From NCBI RefSeq assembly GCF_039916245.1, contig NZ_JBDSLS010000109.1:1-8347 (forward strand): a stretch of DNA of 8,347 bases, in the 5' to 3' direction. Position 1 is the stretch's first letter; each line of letters begins with the position of its first letter. This stretch comes from Gelidibacter sp039916245. GTDB lineage: Bacteria > Bacteroidota > Bacteroidia > Flavobacteriales > Flavobacteriaceae. This document shows, in pieces, positions 1-7,214 of this stretch. Both the position numbers and the translations under genes were made by a program. The notes under the pieces were generated by a model, which made no database searches, was not told the DNA's origin, and worked only from the letters and a program-made list of their open reading frames with translations.

Positions 1-277
1 ACCTTACACCATCTTCAGGAAGCCTATTTAATTTCCAATCAATTGATCTGGTTAAAAACAATGTCTGACAACCTTAAAAAGGCAACCTTAAAGTATCGCA
101 ATCTGTTGTAGCGAATGCTTTCTATGAATGGTCATTAGTTAGATATCCCAGACCAAATAGCCTTCAGTTTAATTCAAAAATTAGATTAGGATTTTGTCCA
201 TTAAACAGCTATGGACTAAAGTGCCATTCCAGACCGACAAGCGTTCCAGCGGGGCTTTAACATAATTTGAGACCAAC
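1..277. other. Leftmost stretch with no supported gene
   Basis: I see no convincing gene here. On the plus strand one frame is open from the window edge to a TAG at 109-111 (36 codons, ending LKYRNLL), so it could be the tail of a gene lying mostly outside the window. A second plus-strand frame is open from 78 to a TAA at 258-260 (60 codons) but has no ATG in a sensible place. The minus strand has in-frame stops at about the rate expected by chance. A 10-base direct repeat, CAACCTTAAA, occurs at 69-78 and 83-92. The stretch at 222-257 is richer in G and C than its surroundings. A decayed gene or a repeat copy is possible, but nothing here decides it. Confidence 0.4.
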
Positions 278-279
278 AA

Positions 280-313
280 AAAAACCACTTCAGTTAAAAA
301 CGAAGTGGTTTTT
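280..313 (-). terminator. Rho-independent terminator downstream of dsbD
   Basis: A perfect 12-bp inverted repeat (AAAAACCACTTC at 280-291 and its complement at 302-313) flanks a 10-base loop. Read on the minus strand, the stem is followed by a run of seven T ending at 278, which is the classic intrinsic terminator form. It starts 77 bp after the dsbD stop codon, so it very likely ends the dsbD transcript. On the plus strand the only T run is the five T that form the end of the stem, so it could also stop a transcript from the left, but less efficiently. Confidence 0.9.
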
Positions 314-390
314 GGTAGTTATAAACATCTGTTCTTAAATTGAAAAACGCATCACTGAGCTTCTTCGCCTTTCAATATAAAAGAGTATTA

Positions 391-2424
391 TTACTTTTGA
401 AATGCGCCGACACCTTCTTTCAGCCACTCCAAATATTCCTGAGCATCTGGCGTATAACCTACAGGTTCGTTAAGGTTTTCCTCATCAAGTCCTATCAATG
501 CATAAAAGGGCTGTGTATTGGTTTTATAGCGTATCGTTTGGAATTCACTCCATTTCTGACCGATGTATTTAATCTGTTTTCCTGGCTTCAATTGAGATTC
601 AATGACCTCATCGTCCTCAAGTTTGCGTTTGTCATCTACATATAAGGAAATCAATACCACTTCATTCTTTAAAATATTCAACACTTGGTCATTTGGCCAA
701 ACGTTCTGTTCCATCTTTCTACAGTTCACACAAGCCCAACCTGTAAAGTCTAACATAATTGGTTTGCCAACTTGCTTAGCGTAAGCCAATCCTTTATCAT
801 AATCATTGAACGCCAAAATTTGATGTGGTGCTAAAAGATGGGCGCCATCAGGAAGTTCCTGAGCATCGTTAGACACAAAACCGCCTCCTCCTTTAGAGTT
901 ACCAACACCATAAGGCGATTCAGAATAATCCAACGGTGGCGGGAACGCACTGATCAAATTAAGAGGTGCACCCCAAAGTCCTGGGATCATATAAATGGTA
1001 AAACTCAACACCAATAATCCCAGACTTAAACGTCCTACGGAAATATGAGTCAACGGAGAATCGTGCGGCAATTTGATTTTTCCGAAAAGATAAAAAGCCA
1101 AGGTTCCAAAAATAGCGATCCAAATAGCAATGAATACTTCACGCTCTAAAAAATGCAATTGTAACACTAAATCGGCTTGCGATAAGAACTTGAAGGCAAA
1201 TGCCAATTCCAAGAATCCTAAAACCACTTTTACCGTGTTCAACCATCCACCAGATTTTGGCAGGGAGTTCAACCACCCTGGGAATGCAGCAAACAAACCA
1301 AATGGCAAGGCCAAGGCCAAAGCAAAACCAAACATTCCGATCATTGGTGCAAGGCCACCAGTGGTTGCAGAAAGCACGATAATATTCCCTACAAAAGGTC
1401 CGGTACATGAAAAGGAGACAATAGCTAAAGCTAAAGCCATAAAAAAGATACCGGTATAACCGCCCTTATCTGCCTTACGATCTATTTTATTAGCCCATGA
1501 ATTTGGCAGCATAATCTCGAAAGCACCCAAAAACGACACCGCAAAAATAACCAGAATAAAGAAAAATATGAGGTTAAACGTCACGCTCGTCGAGAACTCG
1601 TTAATGGCACTGGCACCAAAAATGGCGACCACCCCTGTTCCGAGAATCACATAAATCACGATGATACAAATACCATAAATTATGGCGTTTTTAACCCCTT
1701 GAGCTTTATTCTGACTTTGTTTGGTAAAAAAACTAACGGTCATTGGAATCAATGGGAAAACGCACGGCGTAAACAAGGCGATCAGACCTGCGCCCATTCC
1801 TAATATGAAAATGGTCCAAAGGCCTGAGTGATCAGTTCCTGAATCTTCTTTACTGTTTAAAACCTTTGTGTCATTTGTAGAAGCTACTGCGTCTTTGCTA
1901 TTTGGATCTTGAAAATCGATAGTGCTGCCAGTATTAACACCACCTGCCGCTGAACCTGTAACGGTCTTGGCATTTTTCAAATCAAAATTAAGATCAACAT
2001 ACGAAGGAGGCAAACAGCGGATATCATCACAGACCATAAACTCTACTTCGCCTTTGACTAAGGAAAGTTCCTTATTAATCAAAGTGATCCGTTGTCTAAA
2101 CTCGGTTGCATTCTCAAAAAACTTGATCCGCATATTGAAAACAGGATCATCGATTGTAACACCTTTTTCTTCAATGGTATTACCCATTAGCTCAGCATCC
2201 TTACCTGTTTCGTAGATAAACGTTGTTGGAATTGGTCCGTCCTCAGGAACATCCTGTGAGTACAGGTGCCAACCTTTGTCTATTTTAGCCCTTGCAATAA
2301 GGTCGTACTCTGTATCAGAGATTTTTTCGACTGAAGTTGACCATTTTACCGGCTCCAAAACTTGGCCTTTAGCCGTTGTCCATGTTAATGAAACCAATAA
2401 AAAGTAAAGTAAGATATTTCTCAT
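391..2424 (-). CDS. dsbD: Thiol:disulfide interchange protein DsbD (cytochrome c biogenesis-type transmembrane reductase)
   Basis: This 677-residue inner-membrane protein should carry electrons from cytoplasmic thioredoxin across the membrane to periplasmic disulfide partners, such as isomerases, cytochrome c maturation proteins and peroxide-reducing proteins. The parts appear in order. There is a signal peptide at about 1-21 (ending TTAKGQ), then a periplasmic alpha domain to about 150 with a cysteine pair C132/C137 (CDDIRCLPP). A Ser/Thr/Gly/Asp-rich linker follows at about 151-200. The eight-helix core at about 201-490 has C221 (TPCVFP) and C340 (SFSCTGP). The C-terminal thioredoxin-like domain at about 540-677 has WACVNC (C565/C568) and a likely cis-proline at TQPF (P639). 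All six functional cysteines are present. It is longer than E. coli DsbD (about 565 residues) because of the linker and a Gly-rich insert near 500-530. I chose the ATG at 2424 because it is the first in-frame ATG and begins the signal peptide; a TTG at 2502 would add 26 residues before it. The gene stands alone, with its own likely promoter and terminator. Confidence 0.95.
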   Translation of the reverse strand: MRNILLYFLLVSLTWTTAKGQVLEPVKWSTSVEKISDTEYDLIARAKIDKGWHLYSQDVPEDGPIPTTFIYETGKDAELMGNTIEEKGVTIDDPVFNMRIKFFENATEFRQRITLINKELSLVKGEVEFMVCDDIRCLPPSYVDLNFDLKNAKTVTGSAAGGVNTGSTIDFQDPNSKDAVASTNDTKVLNSKEDSGTDHSGLWTIFILGMGAGLIALFTPCVFPLIPMTVSFFTKQSQNKAQGVKNAIIYGICIIVIYVILGTGVVAIFGASAINEFSTSVTFNLIFFFILVIFAVSFLGAFEIMLPNSWANKIDRKADKGGYTGIFFMALALAIVSFSCTGPFVGNIIVLSATTGGLAPMIGMFGFALALALPFGLFAAFPGWLNSLPKSGGWLNTVKVVLGFLELAFAFKFLSQADLVLQLHFLEREVFIAIWIAIFGTLAFYLFGKIKLPHDSPLTHISVGRLSLGLLVLSFTIYMIPGLWGAPLNLISAFPPPLDYSESPYGVGNSKGGGGFVSNDAQELPDGAHLLAPHQILAFNDYDKGLAYAKQVGKPIMLDFTGWACVNCRKMEQNVWPNDQVLNILKNEVVLISLYVDDKRKLEDDEVIESQLKPGKQIKYIGQKWSEFQTIRYKTNTQPFYALIGLDEENLNEPVGYTPDAQEYLEWLKEGVGAFQK

Positions 2425-2509
2425 TTTGATGGTGTTAATTAGGGTATTATCAATATTTAAAACAGAAAAAGCACACACAAGATGCAACTTCTCTACCAAC
2501 AAGACGTTG

Positions 2510-2517
2510 CAAATACA
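2510..2517 (-). promoter_or_regulatory. Weaker alternative -7 element for dsbD
   Basis: On the minus strand this reads TGTATTTG, one mismatch from the Bacteroidetes -7 consensus TAnnTTTG, and is followed by CAACG. No TTG or TTTG lies at the usual distance upstream. It would give a leader of roughly 80 bases before the ATG at 2424. I rank it below the exact match at 2573-2580. Confidence 0.25.
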
Positions 2518-2572
2518 GAATGCCCTTATAATAAAATGTTAAAAATATTTTTCATTTGTTAAAATCAAGTTG

Positions 2573-2606
2573 CAAAGGTAAATAAAAGAAATCGGACGAC
2601 ATACAA
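2573..2606 (-). promoter_or_regulatory. Candidate dsbD promoter (Bacteroidetes type)
   Basis: On the minus strand 2580-2573 reads TACCTTTG, an exact match to the Bacteroidetes primary sigma factor -7 consensus TAnnTTTG. A TTG at 2606-2604 could be the -33 element, but the 23-base spacing is longer than the usual 19-20. Transcription would begin near 2566, leaving a leader of about 140 bases before the dsbD ATG. The match is seen in the sequence; promoter activity is inferred. Confidence 0.45.
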
Positions 2607-2669
2607 TTCCCATAGGTTGTGAGAGGTTTAACATAAGGTTTAGAAACTTTTATCGGACAAAAGAATCTA

Positions 2670-2712
2670 GATACTTCGACAGGCTCAGCATCCGTTGCTC
2701 GGCGAAAAGATC
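2670..2712. repeat. Imperfect palindrome, possible dispersed intergenic repeat
   Basis: The sequence from GATAC at 2670 to GATC at 2712 can fold into an imperfect hairpin. TTCG (2675-2678) pairs with CGAA (2703-2706), with further partial pairing inward (GGC at 2682-2684 against GCT at 2697-2699, one G-T pair) and outward (GAT against ATC). The core CTTCGACAGGCTCAGC resembles short palindromic sequences found scattered between genes in many bacterial genomes, and it is more GC-rich than its AT-rich surroundings. Only one copy lies in this window, so repeat status is inference. It sits about 100 bases after the tolC-like stop and could act as a transcript-end hairpin. Confidence 0.4.
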
Positions 2713-2810
2713 ATATAATATAGAGACCTAGACCGTAAGATATTTGATAGAAATTCTTTGTAATTTAATTTTCCTAATGGTATTCCTAAAAAACTAAGAA
2801 AAGATTTCTA

Positions 2811-4130
2811 TTACTGTAAAGATAAACTCCCCGCCAACTGTTTCAAGGTAACTTCTGATAATTTAGTTTCGTAGATGGCATTGCTCAACCGCAAGGTAGC
2901 GTTGATATAATTCAGTTGGGCCGTTCTAAACTCGATGGTTGGAATGGTTCCTATTTTATATTTAGCCAAGGTAATATTAAGGTTTTCCTTTGCTATTTCT
3001 TCATTGTTAGTCTCTAAATCAATCAAACTCAAATTGGTCAAATAGGTCTGAAATGCGGTGTGCAACTGCGACTTTATAGTTTGCGTTTGCTGCTCTATGG
3101 CAATGGATGAGTTTTCAATTTGAAGCTTTGCAATTTTTTCATTCCGATTCTGATTCGATCCGTTGAAAATGTCAATACTGGCAGCAAATCCGTAGTTCAA
3201 TCCTCGGGCATTATTTTTGGTGGTAAATCCCAAACTCGATTCTGAATCGCTGAAATTATAGCCTGTAGTCGCCGAAATCCTAGGAAAACGATTGCCTTTA
3301 ATTTGCTTCAATTCCAATTCTGAAATCCGTTTATTGATCAATTGCGCTTGTAGGTCTGGATTTTGAGTGGTTGCTAAACGTTCTAATTCGGGCAGTTGCA
3401 AATCAGTAGCAATCAATACCTCATCATTGACCTTGAAATCGATATTGGTATCACGCGCCATGATTTCATTCAGCCTGATTTTGGTATTGATATACCGTTC
3501 AATTTGTCTGATATGAAGGGTCTTGTCCGTATTCAAATCTACTTTCGCATTAAGCACTTCCAATTTAGAAGCTTTACCAATACTAAATCGGTTATCGGCA
3601 AGCTCCACACGCTGTTCTGAAATAACCAAGGTGCTATCCAAAGCTCTTAATTGCTGTTGTTGCTGTACCAAATCATAATAGGTAATCATTACATCACTCA
3701 CTCGATTCAACACCGTGCTTTGCAGTTCTGCTTTTCCTAATTTTTCAAGTTCTTTCAATTGATCATAGCGTGCGAACATTCTCAAGCCATCAAAAATAGT
3801 CCAGTCCAAACCAACGCCATAACTAATATTGTTGTTTTTGGCATTGTCCAATTCGATAACATTGCCGTCCGAGCGTGTTTGAGAAATATTTTGAATGCTA
3901 TTACTGGTGGTTCCCTGAGCAAAAACTCGTGGGAGCATCCCCGCAAACCCTGGACTTACACCCAGAGAATCTGCTTTTAATGAATTGTTTGACAAACGAA
4001 TGTCGTAATTATTATTTAGCGTAATATTTACAGCTTCTTCAAGCGTCAGCAAGTCTTGGGCCCGTATTTGAAAGGAAAATAGCCCTACAAATATGCACAG
4101 ATATACTGACCATAATTTACTCCCTTTCAT
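2811..4130 (-). CDS. TolC-family outer-membrane efflux channel
   Basis: This 439-residue protein is the outer-membrane and periplasmic tunnel of the efflux pump encoded just upstream. A signal peptide (about 1-25, ending FQIRAQ) precedes two outer-membrane efflux protein (OEP) repeats, at about 26-225 and 245-437. The usual repeat symmetry is visible: NRFSIGKASKLEVLNAKVDLN-like sequence near 180-200 is mirrored by AKYKIGTIPTIEFRTAQLNY near 389-408, and long stretches are rich in Gln, Leu, Glu and Lys as expected of the coiled-coil barrel. The length is close to typical TolC relatives. I chose the ATG at 4130, which overlaps the 3' end of the pump gene by 14 bp (ATGAAAGGGAGTAA contains both start and stop). 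A TTG at 4148 in the same frame would add six residues ahead of the signal peptide. The last position in an MFP-RND-OMP operon supports the function. It has no lipobox cysteine, unlike the lipoprotein OprM group. Confidence 0.93.
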   Translation of the reverse strand: MKGSKLWSVYLCIFVGLFSFQIRAQDLLTLEEAVNITLNNNYDIRLSNNSLKADSLGVSPGFAGMLPRVFAQGTTSNSIQNISQTRSDGNVIELDNAKNNNISYGVGLDWTIFDGLRMFARYDQLKELEKLGKAELQSTVLNRVSDVMITYYDLVQQQQQLRALDSTLVISEQRVELADNRFSIGKASKLEVLNAKVDLNTDKTLHIRQIERYINTKIRLNEIMARDTNIDFKVNDEVLIATDLQLPELERLATTQNPDLQAQLINKRISELELKQIKGNRFPRISATTGYNFSDSESSLGFTTKNNARGLNYGFAASIDIFNGSNQNRNEKIAKLQIENSSIAIEQQTQTIKSQLHTAFQTYLTNLSLIDLETNNEEIAKENLNITLAKYKIGTIPTIEFRTAQLNYINATLRLSNAIYETKLSEVTLKQLAGSLSLQ

Positions 4131-7100
4131 AATTCTCAATTTTATCAAATTCTGGATGTTGTTTTCTTTCTCGAGACCACATCATATAGATTGCTGGAAT
4201 AACAAACAAGGTTAAAATAAGCGAGAACATCGTTCCTCCAATAATGACGACTCCCATCCCGATACGACTTACAGATGCCGCGCCAAGGGAAAGTGCAATT
4301 GGAAGCGCCCCCAAGGCAATAGTTAAACTGGTCATTAAAATTGGACGCAATCGAGATACGGAAGCTTTCTGTATGGCCTCATGTTTAGGCACCCCTTCCT
4401 CCCGAAGTTGATTGGCAAATTCCACTATCAAAATTCCGTTTTTTGTCACGAGGCCAATAAGCATAATCGTACCAATTTGACTGAAGATATTCCACGTCTG
4501 TCCAAATAACCATAGCGAAAACAAAGCTCCTGCGACGGCCATAGGTACGGTTAGAATAATCACAAACGGATCAATAAAACTTTCAAATTGCGCTGATAAA
4601 ATCAGGAAGATGAGCAACAATGCCAATCCGAAAGCAAAAAGCGTGTTGGAACTACTCTCCACAAAATCGCGGGATTCGCCACCTAAATCAGTGGTAAAAG
4701 AATCGTCCAATACTTTGGCCCGGATACTTTCCATGGCTTCAATACCATCGCCAATGCTCATCCCCGGCGCTAAACTTGCCGATACCGTAGCCGACATATA
4801 ACGGTTGTTGTGATACAATTGCGGCGGACTACTATGTTCTTCTGTAGTTACTAAATTATCCATTTGGATCAATTGACCTTTATCGTTCTTCACGTACATC
4901 GATTTCAGGTCCATCGGTTCGTTGCGATCTTTTTTATCAAATTGTCCAATCACTTGATATTGTTTTCCGTTCATCATGAAATATCCAAAACGTTGTCCGC
5001 TTAGAGATAACTGTAGCGTTTGCGCGACATCCAAAACAGAAACACCTAAACTTTTCGCTTTATTTCGATCAATCGTAACGTAGATTTCAGGTTTATTGAA
5101 TTTCAAATTCACATCCGTATTGGCAAAAACCGGATTGTTTTCGGCTTCTACCATAAACTCCGGAATTTTCTCTTGGAGTTTTTCAAAATTCGGCGCCTGG
5201 ATAATGTATTGAATTGGCATCCCTCCTCTTCTATTTACCGCAATGGTTGGCGTTTCAGAAACACTCACACGGGCACTTTCATAATTTCTGGTCCAGCGGG
5301 CAAGATCGGCAGCAATTTCCTTTTGCGTACGATCGCGTTCGCTAGGATCCACCAATGAAATTGTAGCACGGCCACTATTTACCGAGGAAGATCCAAAACC
5401 TGGAGAAGTAATGATCAAACTCACTTTCTTTTCTGGAATGGAATCATTGATCAAATCGGTCATTTCATCCATAAACCGATCCATATACTCATAGGATGCG
5501 CCTTCCGGTGCCGTGACATTTAGACCAATATAACTACGATCATCGTATGGCGCCGTTTCTTTTTGAAGTAAGCTGAAAAACACCCCAATCATCACAATAC
5601 ACACGACCAAAATTGGGAAGCTCAACCATTTCTTAGTCATAAATTTACCTAATGAATTCGCATAGGCATTATTCATTTTCACAAAATAACGTTCGGTAAA
5701 ATTGTAAAACTTAGAACGTTTTTGTTTCCCAGGTTTCATCATGTACGCATTCAACATTGGCGTTAAGGACAAGGATACAAACGCCGAGATCATGACCGCC
5801 GAAGCAATGACGACGCCAAATTCCCTAAACAATCGACCGACAAATCCTTCCAAGAAAATAACCGGTAAAAACACGGCCGCCAAAGTAACCGAAATGGAAA
5901 TAACCGCAAAGAAAATTTCATTAGAGCCTTTAATCGCCGCTTCAATGGGCGACATGCCTTCCTCTACTTTTTTATAGATATTTTCGGTGACCACAATACC
6001 GTCATCCACCACTAAACCTGTGGCCAATACAATCGCAAGAAGCGTCAAGACATTAATCGAAAATCCAAACATCCACATAATAAAGAAGGTGGAAATCAAG
6101 GACACCGGAATATCCACCAACGGACGCAACGCCATCGACCAGTTTCTGAAAAACAAGTAAATGACCAAAATCACCAACACTATCGAAATGGCTAAAGTTT
6201 CAACCACTTCCGTGATCGCACGTTTGACAAACAAGGTATCATCAACAACGACATTCAGCTTAAAATCGGCCGGCAAATCCTCCTTCATTTTTTCAAATTC
6301 CGCATAAAAAGCGTCTGCAATAGCCACATAATTCGTTCCAGGTTGAGGAATAATAGCCAAAGCAATCATCGGTTGCCCTGAATCACTCAACTTGGTTTCC
6401 ATATTTTCCGCTTCCAGGGTCGCGTTTCCAATATCACTAAAACGCACAACTTTTCCGCCCTCGGCCGAAATGATGATGTCATTGAATTCCTCTTCCGTTG
6501 AAAGGTTCCCGATTGTTTTTACACTCAATTCAGTATTGGCTCCCGATAATTTACCAGATTGCAACTCCACGTTTTGCGTCAATAAAGCCTGTCTGACTTC
6601 GGCAACGGTCACACCGTAAGATGCCAATTTCAAGGGATCAATCCATAAACGCATCGCATAACGACGTTGCCCCCAAATTTGCACACTACTTACACCAGGA
6701 ATGGTTTGTAAACGTTGTGCCAGGACATTATCGGCATAATCTGTAAGTTCTAGGATGTTTTTATTATCACTTTGAACCGTCATGGAAATAATGGCACGCG
6801 AATCAGCATCCGATTTTGCGACCACTGGTGCCGCATCAATATCCTGAGGCAAACTCCGTATAGCCTGTGAGACTTTATCACGCACATCATTAGCGGCTTC
6901 CTCAATATCCTTACCGAGATTAAATTCAATGCTAATCCTACTAGAGCCTTGATTACTTGAAGACGTAATATTTCTAATCCCATCAATCCCGTTGATGGCT
7001 TTCTCCAGTGGTTCCGTGATTTGGGATTCGATAATATCGGCATTCGCACCAGCGTAATTTGTGCTGACGGATATTTGTGCCGGGTCAATAGATGGAAATT

Positions 7101-7206
7101 CCCGAACGCCCAGATAGGTAAACCCAATAACACCGAAAAGCATGATGGTCAAATTCATCACGATGGTGAGCACAGGGCGCTTTATACTTAAGGTAGATAA
7201 ACTCAT
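4117..7206 (-). CDS. RND efflux permease, HAE1 type (AcrB/MexB-like)
   Basis: This 1029-residue inner-membrane pump should export organic substrates using the proton gradient, working as a trimer with the adjacent fusion protein and outer-membrane channel. The layout is standard: TM1 at about 10-32, a first periplasmic loop (about 33-333), TM2-6 (about 335-490), TM7 (about 527-547), a second periplasmic loop (about 550-850), and TM8-12 (about 853-1007). The proton relay is intact: D401/D402 in LVVDDGIVVTEN, K922 in VTKNG, and R952 and T959 in SRLRPILMTS, equivalent to AcrB D407, D408, K940, R971 and T978. The VDD pair argues against the metal-exporting CusA group, which has a single aspartate there. 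It is about 20 residues shorter than AcrB. The ATG at 7206 lies 8 bp after the fusion-protein stop and gives the expected cytoplasmic N-terminus before TM1. Substrate range cannot be read from the sequence. Confidence 0.95.
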   Translation of the reverse strand: MSLSTLSIKRPVLTIVMNLTIMLFGVIGFTYLGVREFPSIDPAQISVSTNYAGANADIIESQITEPLEKAINGIDGIRNITSSSNQGSSRISIEFNLGKDIEEAANDVRDKVSQAIRSLPQDIDAAPVVAKSDADSRAIISMTVQSDNKNILELTDYADNVLAQRLQTIPGVSSVQIWGQRRYAMRLWIDPLKLASYGVTVAEVRQALLTQNVELQSGKLSGANTELSVKTIGNLSTEEEFNDIIISAEGGKVVRFSDIGNATLEAENMETKLSDSGQPMIALAIIPQPGTNYVAIADAFYAEFEKMKEDLPADFKLNVVVDDTLFVKRAITEVVETLAISIVLVILVIYLFFRNWSMALRPLVDIPVSLISTFFIMWMFGFSINVLTLLAIVLATGLVVDDGIVVTENIYKKVEEGMSPIEAAIKGSNEIFFAVISISVTLAAVFLPVIFLEGFVGRLFREFGVVIASAVMISAFVSLSLTPMLNAYMMKPGKQKRSKFYNFTERYFVKMNNAYANSLGKFMTKKWLSFPILVVCIVMIGVFFSLLQKETAPYDDRSYIGLNVTAPEGASYEYMDRFMDEMTDLINDSIPEKKVSLIITSPGFGSSSVNSGRATISLVDPSERDRTQKEIAADLARWTRNYESARVSVSETPTIAVNRRGGMPIQYIIQAPNFEKLQEKIPEFMVEAENNPVFANTDVNLKFNKPEIYVTIDRNKAKSLGVSVLDVAQTLQLSLSGQRFGYFMMNGKQYQVIGQFDKKDRNEPMDLKSMYVKNDKGQLIQMDNLVTTEEHSSPPQLYHNNRYMSATVSASLAPGMSIGDGIEAMESIRAKVLDDSFTTDLGGESRDFVESSSNTLFAFGLALLLIFLILSAQFESFIDPFVIILTVPMAVAGALFSLWLFGQTWNIFSQIGTIMLIGLVTKNGILIVEFANQLREEGVPKHEAIQKASVSRLRPILMTSLTIALGALPIALSLGAASVSRIGMGVVIIGGTMFSLILTLFVIPAIYMMWSRERKQHPEFDKIENYERE

Positions 7207-7214
7207 CTGCTTGA

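Larger units (their letters stand above)
2425..2810. other. Intergenic region between the efflux operon and dsbD
   Basis: This 386-bp gap holds no gene on either strand that I can support. On the minus strand, reading from the tolC-like stop towards dsbD, it contains an A/T-rich stretch without a textbook terminator, an imperfect hairpin (2670-2712) and candidate dsbD promoter elements (2510-2517 and 2573-2606). A 7-base inverted repeat TAGAAAT (2748-2754) and ATTTCTA (2804-2810) lies directly after the tolC-like stop, but its 49-base loop makes it a weak terminator candidate. Confidence 0.6.

Noticed and set aside
340..645. Plus-strand open frame of 101 codons at the dsbD 3' end
   Set aside because: Most of it is antisense to the DsbD thioredoxin domain, whose reading frame is clearly the real one.
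1130..1459. Plus-strand open frame of 109 codons inside dsbD
   Set aside because: It is antisense to conserved DsbD membrane helices, and its Lys/Ala/Asn/Pro-rich translation is what the complement of that coding sequence gives. It has no recognisable domain or start signal.
2425..2502. A 26-residue N-terminal extension of DsbD starting at 2502
   Set aside because: It begins with TTG, not ATG, and puts a non-secretory stretch before a good signal peptide that starts at the ATG at 2424. It would also overlap one of the promoter candidates.
6780..7133. Minus-strand open frame of 117 codons in another frame inside the RND gene
   Set aside because: It lies wholly within a conserved part of the pump (first periplasmic loop), and the translation shows no protein-like pattern.
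4117..7206. Possible heavy-metal (CusA-type) exporter
   Set aside because: The TM4 motif is VDD (D401/D402), as in HAE1 drug and organic-compound pumps, not the single-aspartate form of metal pumps, and the neighbours show no metal-binding motifs.
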